DNA of 64,000 nt from Mesorhizobium sp. SOD10 (GCA_000824805.1 CCNA01000034.1:620001-684000); one strand, 5' to 3'. Positions 40,494-50,573 are shown, numbered from the stretch's first letter. Numbers and translations: made by a program. The notes: generated from the letters alone by a model not told the origin.

Positions 40494-41690
40494 ATGAAGG
40501 TCGTTGAACGCTACATCATGCGCCGGGCGCTGACGATGTTCCTCGCCGCGCTGGCCTGGACGCTAGCGATCGTGTGGACGACGCAGGTGCTGGCCAAGAT
40601 CGACCTCGTCACCGACAACGGCCAATCGGCGCTGACCTTCTTCGAGGTCGCGGCCCTCATCATCCCCTCCATCATCCCAATCGTGGTGCCGTTCGCGCTG
40701 GTGGTGGCGGTGGCGCAGACGCTGAGCGCCATGAACACCGATTCGGAGCTGGCCGTGCTGAGCGCCGCGGGCGCCTCGCGCTGGACGATCGCGCGGCCGA
40801 TCCTGCTGCTGGCGGCTTTTGCCTGCGCCTTTTCCTTCATCGTCGACAATGCGATAGACCCCTATGCCAGGCAGAAGAACCGACAGCTGGTAGCCGCTTC
40901 GCGCGCCGACCTCGTGTCGCTGATCATCCAGGAAGGCACGTTCCGCAAGATCGATGACGGCCTCTACCTGCAGGTCGGCGAACGCCTTCCCGGCAACCGG
41001 CTGGGCGGCATCTTCGTCGCCGATTCGCGCGAGGAAGGCGCCAGCCTCACCTACTATGCCAAGACAGGCAGCATCGTCGAAAAGGGCGACGAGAAGGTGC
41101 TGATGATGAATGACGGCGTCATCAACCGCAAATCGGTGACCGGCGATCTCTCCGTCATCCGCTTCACCTCTTACGCCTTCGACATGTCGGCCTTCATGTC
41201 GGCGGCGAACGACATCACGCTTTTGCCCAAGGACCGCACGACCGCGTATCTGCTCAACCCGGATCCCAACGACAAGATGTTCCAGCGCGAACCGGGCAGC
41301 TACCGTGCCGAGCTCAACCAGCGCTTCGCCGAATGGTCCTATTCGCTGGTGTTCGCGCTCATCGCGCTTGCGGTGGCTGGCGATGCGCGGTCGCATCGCG
41401 AAGCGCGCATCAATCCGCTGATCACGGCGATCGCGATCGCGCTTTTCGTGCGGTGGCTGGGCTTCTTCGCCGCCGGTAAAGCCGACAAGGTCTGGTACTA
41501 TGTCTATCCGCTCTACGGCATACCGCTCATCGCCTCCGCGGTCTCGGTCTGGTTCATCGTCTCGTCCCGCACCATGGAATTGCCGGTCAGTTGGGCCGAC
41601 TGGCTGACGGGCCTTGCCAAGCGCGCCGGCGAAAACTGGACGACATTCAAGCTCTGGCTCGCCCGGCGCACTTCGGGCCAGGGAGCCTGA
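40494..41690 (+). CDS. lptF: LPS export ABC permease LptF
   Basis: 398 residues. Membrane helices near 14-30, 50-72, 98-115 and then three at the C-terminus (about 280-300, 305-325, 340-360) enclose a periplasmic beta-jellyroll (about 120-270, GTFRKIDDGLYLQVGERL), the YjgP/YjgQ architecture. With LptG and cytoplasmic LptB it extracts LPS from the inner membrane. It heads the operon lptF-lptG-lptD. LptB, LptC and LptA are elsewhere. Confidence 0.95.
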   Translation: MKVVERYIMRRALTMFLAALAWTLAIVWTTQVLAKIDLVTDNGQSALTFFEVAALIIPSIIPIVVPFALVVAVAQTLSAMNTDSELAVLSAAGASRWTIARPILLLAAFACAFSFIVDNAIDPYARQKNRQLVAASRADLVSLIIQEGTFRKIDDGLYLQVGERLPGNRLGGIFVADSREEGASLTYYAKTGSIVEKGDEKVLMMNDGVINRKSVTGDLSVIRFTSYAFDMSAFMSAANDITLLPKDRTTAYLLNPDPNDKMFQREPGSYRAELNQRFAEWSYSLVFALIALAVAGDARSHREARINPLITAIAIALFVRWLGFFAAGKADKVWYYVYPLYGIPLIASAVSVWFIVSSRTMELPVSWADWLTGLAKRAGENWTTFKLWLARRTSGQGA

Positions 41691-41692
41691 CT

Positions 41693-42775
41693 ATGGGCTG
41701 GACGCTGGGGCGCTATTTCTTCTTCCGCTACGTCTCGATCACCTTCTGGTTCTTCCTGGGCCTGCTGGCGCTGGTGTTCCTGATCGACTTTACCGAGCTT
41801 TCCGGCCGCACGACCGGGCTGCCCGGCTTCACCTACGGCATAGCCTTCGCCATTTCGGCGCTGAGGATGCCGATGATCATGCTGCAGACGGTGCCGTTCG
41901 TCGGGCTGTTCTCGGCGATGGCGACGCTGGTGTCGCTCAACCGCCGCTATGAGCTGGTCATCGCGCGTTCGGCAGGCGTGTCGGCCTGGCAGTTCCTGTT
42001 CCCCTGCTGCGTCGGCGCGCTGATGTTCGGCGTGCTGTCGGTCGCCATCATCAACCCGATCGCCGCGCATGGCTTTTCCTGGTCCGAGCAGATGGAGAAC
42101 GACCTGAGGGCCGGCAAGTCGAATGCCGTCACGACCAACGTCACGCCGTGGCTGAGGCAAAAGACCGAATCGGGCGACACCATCATCGGCGCCCGCGCCA
42201 TCCTCAACCAGGGGCTTGAGATGGCGGATGCGGTGTTTTTCGTCCTCGACCCGCAGGGCAACATCGCCGAGCGAAAGGATGCCGCCAAGGCTTTCCTGCG
42301 CGACGGCTACTGGGAACTGCAGGACGTCAAGGTCTTCAAGGGCGGCAACATCCAGGCGCTGGCCTCCGACAAGGTGCCGACCAATCTCAAGCCGGAATTC
42401 GTGCAGGAGCGCCTGGCGCGCCCGGAAACCATCCCTTTCTACGAGCTGCCGCGCAAGATCGAGATCGCCCGTTCCTTCGGGCTCAAGGCAAACGCCTTCG
42501 CCATGCAGTTTGATTCGCTGGTGGCGTTGCCGTTCCTTCTCGTGGCCATGACGCTGATTGCTGCAACGGTTTCAATGCGATTTGCGCGAATGGGGCAGTC
42601 GGCAACGATGATTCTGGGTGGCGTCGTGGCCGGCTTTCTGCTTTATGTCGTTTCGGTACTGGTCAAGGCATTCGGTGTAGCCGGATTCGTGCCTACGGTG
42701 GTGGCTGCATGGGTTCCGGTTGTCGTGGCTATGTTCTTTGGGGTGACGTTTCTGCTATACAAGGAAGACGGCTAG
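41693..42775 (+). CDS. lptG: LPS export ABC permease LptG
   Basis: 360 residues, YjgP/YjgQ family with the same six-helix plus periplasmic jellyroll plan; N-terminal helix YVSITFWFFLGLLALVFLIDFTEL, central cytoplasmic loop with LVSLNRRYELVIARSAGVS (the coupling helix to LptB), and C-terminal helices SLVALPFLLVAMTLIAA and MILGGVVAGFLLYVVSVLV. Two bases follow the lptF stop; ATG 41693 is chosen over the upstream in-frame start. Confidence 0.95.
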   Translation: MGWTLGRYFFFRYVSITFWFFLGLLALVFLIDFTELSGRTTGLPGFTYGIAFAISALRMPMIMLQTVPFVGLFSAMATLVSLNRRYELVIARSAGVSAWQFLFPCCVGALMFGVLSVAIINPIAAHGFSWSEQMENDLRAGKSNAVTTNVTPWLRQKTESGDTIIGARAILNQGLEMADAVFFVLDPQGNIAERKDAAKAFLRDGYWELQDVKVFKGGNIQALASDKVPTNLKPEFVQERLARPETIPFYELPRKIEIARSFGLKANAFAMQFDSLVALPFLLVAMTLIAATVSMRFARMGQSATMILGGVVAGFLLYVVSVLVKAFGVAGFVPTVVAAWVPVVVAMFFGVTFLLYKEDG

Positions 42776-45183
42776 TGAGGGAGGCGGTCTTGCGCAACCA
42801 TAGGCAGGCCGGTTTGGCACGCCTCTATGGGGCGACCGCTTTGGCATGTCTGTTCGCTTGTGCGGTGCCGACGGCACCCGCGCTGGCGCAGCAGATTACT
42901 GCCAAGCCCGTCCCGTCCGGTTCGCAGATGCTGCTGGCCGCCGACACGCTTGTCTATGACAATGACAAGCATACGGTGACGGCCGTCGGCGGCGTGCAGA
43001 TCGACTATGGCGGCAACAAGCTGGTCGCCCAGCGCGTGGTGTACAATCGCGACACCAAGCGGCTGGTCGCCAGCGGCGCCGTCGAGCTGATCAACAGCGA
43101 CGGCACCAAGGTCAATTCCGACCATATCGACATCACCGACGATTTCGCCGACGGTTTTCTCAACGCGCTGCGCGTCGAGACGATCGACAAGGCTTATTTC
43201 GCCGCCGAGAGCGCCGAGCGCATGGGCGGCGTGCTCACCACCTTCCACAACGGCGTCTACACGGCCTGCGAACCTTGCGAGGACAAGCCGGACAAAGCGC
43301 CGACCTGGCGCGTCAAGGCGCGAAAGATCATCTGGAACGGCGAGAAGAAAACGGTCCGCTTCGAGAACTCGAATTTCGAGTTCTTCGGCTTCCCGCTCGC
43401 CTACCTGCCGGCCTTCGAGATCGCCGACCCCACGGTGAAGCGCAAGAGCGGCTTCCTGATCCCCGGCATCGTCTACAACAACCATCTCGGCGTCGGCGTC
43501 AAAGTCCCCTATTATTTCGCCCTGTCTCCGACCTATGACCTGACCGTCACCGGCAGCGGCTATACCAAGCAGGGTTTCCTCGGTGAGGCCGAGTGGCGCC
43601 AGCGCTTCAACAACGGCCAATACACGCTGAAGATCGCCGGCATCAATCAGCAGGATCCCGACGCGTTTATCGATTCCGCCGGCCATAATGTGAACTCGGG
43701 GCCTGCCGACGATCCGAACAAGTTCCGCGGCATGATGGGCACCAAGGGCCAGTTCGCCATCAACGAGCGCTGGAATTTCGGCTGGGACGTGCTGCTGCAG
43801 ACCGACAAGGAATTCTCGCGCACCTATAATATCGAGGGCTACAGCGACCTCGTGCACCAGTCGTCGATCTATCTGACCGGCTTGAGCGACCGCAATTATT
43901 TCGACGTCCGCGCCATGCGCTTCGAGGTGCAGGAAGACACGCTCTCCAGCGATCCGACGTCGCGTTCAGCCAAGCAGCCCTGGGTGCTGCCGTCGCTCGA
44001 CTATGCCTATATCCCCGACACGTCGGTGGCCGGCGGCCAGTTGTCCTTCAACGTCAATACGCGCGTCATCAGCCGCAACCGGCTGGATGAAACGTTCGAC
44101 AAGAATTCAAACGTTCTGCGTGTTCCGGGTGTCGAGGGCGAATCCAGCCGGCTGAGCGCGGAAGCTGAATGGAAGCGCACGTTCACCACCGACGGCGGCC
44201 TGCAATTGACGCCGTTGCTCGCCTTCCGCGGTGATGCGGGTTATGTCAACGCCAATTCGGCGTCGCTGACAGAGATCGAGAAGATGGCAAACAATCCGGC
44301 AATAGACACTACTGCCGACATGCGTTCGTCGCTCGCCCGCTACATGGCCACGCTTGGCCTCGAGGCGCGGTGGCCGCTGCTGTTCTCGATGGCTAGCTCC
44401 AGCCATGTCCTGGAGCCGACGGCGCAGGTTTTCGTGCGTCCGAACGAGCAATATGTCGGCGGACTGGCCGTCCCGAACGAAGACGCGCAGAGCTTCGTCT
44501 TCGACGCCACGACGCTGTTCGAGCGGGATAAATTTTCCGGCTATGACCGGATCGAAGGTGGCACGCGCGCCAATGTCGGCTTCCGGTACTCGGGCGCCTA
44601 TGACAATGGCTGGGCCACGAACGCCATCTTCGGTCAGTCGTATCAGCTCGCCGGCGAAAACTCCTTTGCCGCGCCCGATCTCGTCAATGTCGGGGCCGAG
44701 TCCGGCCTGGACAAGCGGAGCTCGGATTATGTCGGCCTTGTCGGGTTCAACAGTCCGAGCGGTTTCTCCGGCTCGCTGAGCGGTCGCTTCGACGAGCAGA
44801 CCTGGGAGGTCAGGCGCGCCGAAGTGAAGGCTGCCTATTCCAGCCTGCCGATATCGCTCAGCGCCAAATATGCCTTCATCGAGGCACAGCCGCTCTATGG
44901 CTTCGCCACCGACCGCCACGAGCTCACGCTGGGCGCCTCCACGCATCTGGCGCAGAATTGGCGGCTGTTCGGCACCGGCACCTACGACTTCCAGACAAAT
45001 GTGCTGGTCAAGGACGGTGTCGGCTTCGCCTATAACGATTCCTGCTTCACCTACATCATGACGTATTCGCAGACGCGCGACACCGTCACCAAGGAAGTGT
45101 CGCAGAACATCGGTTTCAACCTGTCGTTCCGCACGCTCGGCGATTTCGGTTCGTCAACAAGCGCAGTCGACACGATCCAGTGA
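42775..45183 (+). CDS. lptD: LPS-assembly protein LptD
   Basis: 802 residues from a GTG at 42775 that shares its first base with the lptG stop TAG (AGGAAG ribosome site inside lptG). Signal peptide LACLFACAVPTAPALAQ, cleavage near residue 39. N-terminal periplasmic OstA-like jellyroll (about 50-200: ADTLVYDNDKHTVTAVGGVQID) takes LPS from LptA, then a large C-terminal beta-barrel with alternating strands to the end. The paired-cysteine TACEPCEDKPDKAPTW near 168 fits the alphaproteobacterial form. Alternate starts further downstream (TTG 42790) are possible. Confidence 0.94.
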   Translation: MREAVLRNHRQAGLARLYGATALACLFACAVPTAPALAQQITAKPVPSGSQMLLAADTLVYDNDKHTVTAVGGVQIDYGGNKLVAQRVVYNRDTKRLVASGAVELINSDGTKVNSDHIDITDDFADGFLNALRVETIDKAYFAAESAERMGGVLTTFHNGVYTACEPCEDKPDKAPTWRVKARKIIWNGEKKTVRFENSNFEFFGFPLAYLPAFEIADPTVKRKSGFLIPGIVYNNHLGVGVKVPYYFALSPTYDLTVTGSGYTKQGFLGEAEWRQRFNNGQYTLKIAGINQQDPDAFIDSAGHNVNSGPADDPNKFRGMMGTKGQFAINERWNFGWDVLLQTDKEFSRTYNIEGYSDLVHQSSIYLTGLSDRNYFDVRAMRFEVQEDTLSSDPTSRSAKQPWVLPSLDYAYIPDTSVAGGQLSFNVNTRVISRNRLDETFDKNSNVLRVPGVEGESSRLSAEAEWKRTFTTDGGLQLTPLLAFRGDAGYVNANSASLTEIEKMANNPAIDTTADMRSSLARYMATLGLEARWPLLFSMASSSHVLEPTAQVFVRPNEQYVGGLAVPNEDAQSFVFDATTLFERDKFSGYDRIEGGTRANVGFRYSGAYDNGWATNAIFGQSYQLAGENSFAAPDLVNVGAESGLDKRSSDYVGLVGFNSPSGFSGSLSGRFDEQTWEVRRAEVKAAYSSLPISLSAKYAFIEAQPLYGFATDRHELTLGASTHLAQNWRLFGTGTYDFQTNVLVKDGVGFAYNDSCFTYIMTYSQTRDTVTKEVSQNIGFNLSFRTLGDFGSSTSAVDTIQ

Positions 45184-45391
45184 CCACGGCGCGGCGCATG
45201 GGCTCGGAGCCGTGTGCTCACGGTGCCTGGATCTTGATTTGACGCGTGATCCCTTGAGTATAGGCTCAATTCTCGGCGTCATGGGCCGGCGACATCGTTT
45301 CGCCGCATAGGACGGGCATGGGGTCAACTGCATCGCGCAGGCGTTCGGAGGACGCGCGGCGCCGTCATGGTGGGGAAATCGGGAAGGCAAG

Positions 45392-46315
45392 ATGAGGAAA
45401 TACCTTTTTTCGGCGGGATTCGCGCTTCTGGTGGCGGCGGCTACGGTTCCGGTCACGGCTGTTGTGCAGCCTGCTTTCGCCGCTGAGATCAAGTATATCG
45501 TCAACGGCATACCGATCACCACCGGCGACATCGCGCACCGCGCCGCCTTCTTCAAGCTGCAGCATAAGAAAGGCGATGCGAAGGAGGAAATGATCGACCA
45601 GACGCTGCGGTTGGCCGAGGCCAAGCGGCTCGGCATCCGCATCACCGACCAACAGGTCGACGCCGCCTACCAGCGCTTCGCATCGGGCAACAAGATGCCG
45701 CTGGCGAAGCTCGACGCGATCATGGCGCAATCGGGCGTCACCAAGGAGCATTTCAAGGAATTCATCCGCGCCCAGATGGCCTGGAACCAGGCGCTCGGCG
45801 CGCGCTACCGCTCCGGCGAAGGCGGCTCGGTGACCGAGCAGGACGCCGTGCGGCGCATGCTGGATAAGGGCGGCGCCAAGCCGACCGCAACGGAATACAT
45901 GCTGCAACAGGTGATCTTCGTGGTGCCGGCATCGGAGCGCGCCGCCACGCTCGCCAGACGCAAGCGCGAGGCCGACGCCATGCGTGCCCGCTTCAGCGGC
46001 TGCAACACCACGCGCGAATTCGCCAAGGGCCTGCTCGACGTCACCGTGCGCGATCTCGGTCGCGTGCTGGCGCCGCAATTGCCGTCCGACTGGGCCGAGC
46101 AAATCAAGGCGACCAAGGTCGGCGGCGCGACGCCGACGCGCGAAACCGAACGCGGCGTCGAGTTCATCGGCATCTGCTCCTCGCGTGAGGTCTCCGACGA
46201 CAAGGCTGCGCAGATGGTGTTTCAGGCCGAGGGCAGCAACGACAAGGACGCCGAGGAGCTCAGCAAGAAATACGTCGCCGAACTGCGCCAGAAGGCCAAG
46301 ATCGTCGAACGCTAG
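45392..46315 (+). CDS. SurA-like periplasmic chaperone (peptidylprolyl isomerase family)
   Basis: 307 residues. Signal peptide ending AVVQPAFA (cleavage after about 30), then AEIKYIVNGIPITTGDIAHRAAFFKLQ and a helical SurA_N-type domain (about 31-160). The parvulin part is divergent or absent: no clear GDLGW/F-type motif, only RDLGRVLAPQL near 218. It probably folds outer-membrane proteins such as LptD, whose gene is 208 bases upstream in the same direction; the region between shows no terminator. Called SurA-like rather than surA because the isomerase motifs are weak. Confidence 0.85.
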   Translation: MRKYLFSAGFALLVAAATVPVTAVVQPAFAAEIKYIVNGIPITTGDIAHRAAFFKLQHKKGDAKEEMIDQTLRLAEAKRLGIRITDQQVDAAYQRFASGNKMPLAKLDAIMAQSGVTKEHFKEFIRAQMAWNQALGARYRSGEGGSVTEQDAVRRMLDKGGAKPTATEYMLQQVIFVVPASERAATLARRKREADAMRARFSGCNTTREFAKGLLDVTVRDLGRVLAPQLPSDWAEQIKATKVGGATPTRETERGVEFIGICSSREVSDDKAAQMVFQAEGSNDKDAEELSKKYVAELRQKAKIVER

Positions 46316-46384
46316 AGCGACAAGCGTGTCTCGACACAGCAGCGAGTACGCCCAAACCATGAGCGGCCCGGTCCGCGAGCCGGC

Positions 46385-47416
46385 ATGAGTATGCAAAAAA
46401 CCGATGCCCCGCTTGCGCTCAGCGTCGGTGACCCCTCGGGCATCGGACCCGAGATCGCCATCGCCGCCTGGCAGGCGGGCGACAGCGCCGGCGTACCGCC
46501 CTTCTATCTCATCGCCGACCCCGCCTTGATCGAAGCCCGTGCCCGCCTCGTCGGCGCGAATGTCACGATTGCCGAGACGCTGCCGGGACAGGCAGCGCAT
46601 CACTTTGCCCGGGCCCTGCCCGTCGTACCGCTCGATGCGCGCCATTTCGACAGCCCGGGAGAACCGGACCCGGCCAACGCCGCCGGCACCGTCGAAGCCA
46701 TCGAGCGCGCCGTCGCGGACTGCCTCGCCGGCCGCGCCGCCGCGATCGTCACCTGCCCAATCGCCAAGAAGCCGCTCTATGATGCCGGTTTCGGCTTTCC
46801 CGGCCACACCGAATATCTGGCGCATCTGGCCTCGCGCCACACCGGCACGGACGTGAGGCCGGTGATGCTGCTGGCAGGACCTGAACTGCGCACCGTTCCG
46901 GTCACCATCCACATCGCATTGGCCGAGGTGGCAAAGGTGCTCACGACGGAGCTGATCGTCGCGACCGCGCGCATCACCGCCGCCGATCTCAAGAGCCGGT
47001 TCGGCATCAAGCGGCCGAAGCTTGCGATCGCCGGGCTCAACCCGCATGCCGGGGAAGGCGGCGCCATGGGCTCCGAGGATGCTGCAATCGTCGCCCCGGC
47101 GGTCGAGATGTTGAAGGCGGAAGGCATCGACGTGATCGGGCCGCTGCCGGCGGACACGATGTTTCATCCGCGTGCGCGCGCCTCCTATGACGCGGCGCTC
47201 TGCATGTATCACGACCAGGCGCTGATCCCGGCCAAGACTTTAGCCTTCGACGAGGCGGTGAACGTGACGCTGGGTCTGCCCTTCATCCGAACCTCGCCCG
47301 ATCACGGCACCGCTTTCGACATCGCCGGCAAGGGCATAGCGCGCGCCGACAGCCTGATCGCCGCGCTGAGGCTGGCGCGCCGGCTGGCCGACAGCGGACG
47401 GCGTGCCGCCGCATGA
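46385..47416 (+). CDS. pdxA: 4-hydroxythreonine-4-phosphate dehydrogenase
   Basis: 343 residues. PdxA signatures: LSVGDPSGIGPEIA at 12-25, CPIAKKPLYDAGFGFPGHTEYLA near 125-147 (metal His), NPHAGEGG near 218-225, HPRARASYDAALCMYHDQALIP near 260-281 and RTSPDHGTAFDIAG near 301-314. NAD-dependent oxidation and decarboxylation in the DXP-dependent vitamin B6 pathway. It overlaps rsmA by 14 bases. The order surA-pdxA-rsmA is conserved in proteobacteria. Confidence 0.97.
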   Translation: MSMQKTDAPLALSVGDPSGIGPEIAIAAWQAGDSAGVPPFYLIADPALIEARARLVGANVTIAETLPGQAAHHFARALPVVPLDARHFDSPGEPDPANAAGTVEAIERAVADCLAGRAAAIVTCPIAKKPLYDAGFGFPGHTEYLAHLASRHTGTDVRPVMLLAGPELRTVPVTIHIALAEVAKVLTTELIVATARITAADLKSRFGIKRPKLAIAGLNPHAGEGGAMGSEDAAIVAPAVEMLKAEGIDVIGPLPADTMFHPRARASYDAALCMYHDQALIPAKTLAFDEAVNVTLGLPFIRTSPDHGTAFDIAGKGIARADSLIAALRLARRLADSGRRAAA

Positions 47417-48269
47417 GGCTCCATTGAACGGACGCACCACGATCGACGGGTTGCCGCCGCTGCGCGAGGTGATCGAGCGGCATGGGCTGCAAGCCAAGAA
47501 GGCGCTCGGGCAGAATTTTCTGCTCGACCTCAACCTGACAAGCAAGATCGCGCGCGCGGCCGGAGATCTCGGCGAGGCGACGGTGATCGAGGTCGGTCCG
47601 GGTCCAGGCGGACTCACGCGGGCGCTGCTCTTCAACGGCGCGCGGCGCGTGATCGCCATCGAGCGCGACGAGCGCTGCCTGGAGGCGCTGGCGGAGGTCT
47701 CCAGGCATTATCCCGGCCGGCTCGAGGTCATTCCCGGCGATGCGTTGAAGACGGATTTTGCCGCGCTTGCCGGCGCAGCGAATGGCGGGCCGGTGAAGAT
47801 CGTCGCCAACCTGCCCTACAATATCGGCACGGAGCTTCTGATCCGCTGGCTGACCGTGGCCGACTGGCCGCCCTTCTACCAATCGATGACGCTGATGTTC
47901 CAACGCGAGGTGGCCGAGCGCATCACCGCAGGTCCCGGCAGCGACGCCTATGGCCGGCTCGGCGTCCTGGCCGGCTGGCGCACGGAGGCGAGGATCGCCT
48001 TCGACGTGCCGCCGCAGGCTTTCATTCCACCGCCCAAGGTCACCTCCTCCGTCGTGCATCTGGTGCCGCGCTCGTCTCCCCTGCCCGCCGACGCAAAAAA
48101 GCTTGGCCGCGTCACCGAAGCCGCCTTCGGCCAGCGCCGCAAGATGCTGAGACAAAGCGTGAAGAGCCTGGGCGGCGAGGCCTTGCTGCTGCGCGCCGGC
48201 ATCGAGCCTACGCGGCGGGCGGAGACGCTGAGCGTCAAGGAGTTTGTGAGGCTGACGAACGCGGTTTGA
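47403..48269 (+). CDS. rsmA: 16S rRNA dimethyladenosine transferase
   Basis: 288 residues from ATG 47403 inside pdxA; a TTG at 47424 (GAGG seven bases before) would give a 281-residue form and is equally credible. Motifs: AKKALGQNFLLD near 31-42, the SAM site VIEVGPGPGGLT near 62-73, and NLPYNIGTELLI near 138-149 (catalytic NLPY). It adds four methyl groups to the two adenines near the 3' end of 16S rRNA in ribosome maturation. Confidence 0.96.
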   Translation: MPPHEAPLNGRTTIDGLPPLREVIERHGLQAKKALGQNFLLDLNLTSKIARAAGDLGEATVIEVGPGPGGLTRALLFNGARRVIAIERDERCLEALAEVSRHYPGRLEVIPGDALKTDFAALAGAANGGPVKIVANLPYNIGTELLIRWLTVADWPPFYQSMTLMFQREVAERITAGPGSDAYGRLGVLAGWRTEARIAFDVPPQAFIPPPKVTSSVVHLVPRSSPLPADAKKLGRVTEAAFGQRRKMLRQSVKSLGGEALLLRAGIEPTRRAETLSVKEFVRLTNAV

Positions 48270-48334
48270 TCGCGGACTGGAACACGGAAGCTGGCGCAAC
48301 AGATAGCCACGGCGAAACCAGCCAGGAGCATGCC

Positions 48335-48628
48335 ATGCCCGTCTATGTCATTTCCGACGTTACGATCCGCGACCGAACTGCATTCGAAACCTATCGGAAC
48401 CGAGCCGCAGCCTCCATCGCTGCGTACGGCGGACACTACCTTGTCCGTGGCGGCGAAGTGGAAATCCTGGAAGGCAACTGGCAGCCCGGACCGCTGATCG
48501 TCGTCGAATTTCCCGATATCGATACCGCGCGACGCTGGTACCACTCTGACGAATACGCAGCCGCGCTTGAGGTTCGCGACACAGCGCTGAGCCGCAACCT
48601 CATTCTGGTCGATGGCGTCAGGTTGTGA
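48335..48628 (+). CDS. DUF1330 family protein
   Basis: 97 residues. MPVYVISDVTIRDRTAFETYRNRAAASIAAYGGHYLVRGGEVEILEGNW is the DUF1330 form, a dimeric ferredoxin-like alpha/beta-barrel domain; C-terminal VVEFPDIDTARRWYHSDEYAAALEVR completes it. Function unknown. CCAGGAGCATGCC before ATG 48335 fixes the start over the upstream one. It is 66 bases after rsmA. Confidence 0.88.
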   Translation: MPVYVISDVTIRDRTAFETYRNRAAASIAAYGGHYLVRGGEVEILEGNWQPGPLIVVEFPDIDTARRWYHSDEYAAALEVRDTALSRNLILVDGVRL

Positions 48629-48662
48629 GGCGTCAATTGCCCGAAAACCGCAGCGTGATAGT

Positions 48663-48896
48663 ATGACCACCATGAAAAACAAAATTGTCGCCTCGCGCCG
48701 GAGCAAGGACGCCAAAGGATTGAGCGGCGACCAACGCAGGGCGTTGATCGGGGAACAAGCTCAGCACAACGAAGCGTATGACGTGTGGTTTCGCGCCAAA
48801 GTTCAGCAGGCCCTCGACGACAGCTGGCCCGACGTTCCCGACGATCAGGCCAAGGTCCACTTTGCCGAGAGACGGGCAACGGCAGGTCCCAAGTGA
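48663..48896 (+). CDS. Antitoxin-like stability-determinant family protein (no toxin beside it)
   Basis: 77 residues. A basic N-terminus and the C-terminal plan NEAYDVWFRAKVQQALDDSWPDVPDDQAKVHFAERRA resemble RelB/ParD-like addiction-module antitoxins, in which a helix W-x-R-x-x-V-x-x-A-L is followed by a short Pro/Asp segment (x-PDVPDDQ, compare PSIPHDE). Downstream there is only a palindromic repeat and the convergent gmk gene, and upstream DUF1330, so no toxin gene is paired with it. Similarity is by eye and short, so this may be an unrelated small protein. ATG 48663 or 48672. Confidence 0.5.
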   Translation: MTTMKNKIVASRRSKDAKGLSGDQRRALIGEQAQHNEAYDVWFRAKVQQALDDSWPDVPDDQAKVHFAERRATAGPK

Positions 48897-48946
48897 GGGT
48901 CTTCTAGTTGACCTTTGCGCTTCGCGAGCCGCCACAGCCCGGCGCT

Positions 48947-48996
48947 GCCCCTCATCCGGCCCTTCGGGCCACCTTCTCCCCGTAAACGGCGAGAAG
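48947..48996. repeat. Palindromic repeat, CTCATCCG...GAGAAGG family
   Basis: CCCCTCATCCGGCCCTTCGG, then GCCACCTTCTCCCC-GTAAACGG-CGAGAAGG. It is the reverse orientation of the copy at 25226-25286, with a changed loop, and lies 7 bases before the gmk stop codon. Confidence 0.8.
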
Positions 48997-49002
48997 GAAA
49001 GG

Positions 49003-49677
<675 letters not shown>

Positions 49678-49682
49678 TCCCG

Positions 49683-50573
49683 TCACTCCAGATTCTGGAC
49701 CTGCTCGCGAAACTGGTCGACCACCGCCTTGAGCTCCAGCCCGATGGCGGTGACCGCGGCGGCATTCGACTTGGAGCATAAGGTATTCGATTCGCGGTTG
49801 AATTCCTGCGCGAGAAAATCGAGCTTGCGGCCAACGGCTGCGCCGCTTTTGAGCAGCGCCCGCGCCGAAGCGACATGAGTCTTCAGCCTGTCGATTTCCT
49901 CGCGGATGTCGGCCTTGGTGGCGAGAAAGGCCGCCTCCTGGTGCAGCCGGACGGCATCGAGATTGGCCGAGGCATCCACCAACAGACGCAGTTGCTCGGT
50001 GATACGCTCGCGGATCGCTGCGGGCTCCCGCGAGGGATCGGCCTCGGCCTTCAACGTCAGCGCCTCGATGGCGTCGATATGGCCGGCAAGCAGCGCCCCA
50101 AGTGCCGCGCCCTCGCTGCGGCGCGCTTGCTCCAGCCCGCCAAGCGCCGCCTCGAGCGCCGAGAGGATCGCAGCATCGAGAATGGCGCGCTCCTCCTCGG
50201 TTTCGACGGCTTCCGGAATGTCGAGCACGCCGCGCAGGGAGAGCAGGCCGTCGGCGGTGGCGGGCTGGGTGCCGAACTGCTCCTGCAGGCGCTTCGCCAG
50301 CCCCGCCAGGTCCTTGAGGAAGGCCTCGTTGACCACCGGCTGGGTTTGCCTTGCGGCGGCGCGGCCGACGGTCAACGTCGCCTGAAAATTGCCGCGCGCG
50401 AAACGCTTCTGAACGGTCTGCCGGACGACCGTCTCCAGCCGGTCGAATCCCTGCGGCAATCTCAGCCTTACCTCGGCGCTCTTGCCATTCACAGACTTCA
50501 CCTCCCAGGCGATCGAGGTGCCTTCGCTTTCGGCGGCGGACCGCGCAAAACCGGTCATGCTTTGCAGGCTCAT
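49683..50573 (-). CDS. yicC: YicC family stress/RNA-processing protein
   Basis: 296 residues, starting MSLQSMTGFARSAAESEGTSIAWEVKSVNGK, the hallmark YicC N-terminus. Family text includes RLRLPQGFDRLE, and the C-terminal DUF1732 region KLDFLAQEFNRESNTLCSKSNAAAVTAIGLELK. E. coli YicC is an endoribonuclease linked to small-RNA turnover; in other bacteria it is a stationary-phase and stress-survival factor. ATG 50573 preferred over the 50606 start. Precedes gmk. Confidence 0.94.
   Translation of the reverse strand: MSLQSMTGFARSAAESEGTSIAWEVKSVNGKSAEVRLRLPQGFDRLETVVRQTVQKRFARGNFQATLTVGRAAARQTQPVVNEAFLKDLAGLAKRLQEQFGTQPATADGLLSLRGVLDIPEAVETEEERAILDAAILSALEAALGGLEQARRSEGAALGALLAGHIDAIEALTLKAEADPSREPAAIRERITEQLRLLVDASANLDAVRLHQEAAFLATKADIREEIDRLKTHVASARALLKSGAAVGRKLDFLAQEFNRESNTLCSKSNAAAVTAIGLELKAVVDQFREQVQNLE

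Noticed and set aside
45365..47212. 615-codon open frame on the minus strand over the SurA-like gene and pdxA
   Set aside because: Fully antisense to two well-supported genes; no start site and no family resemblance in the translation.
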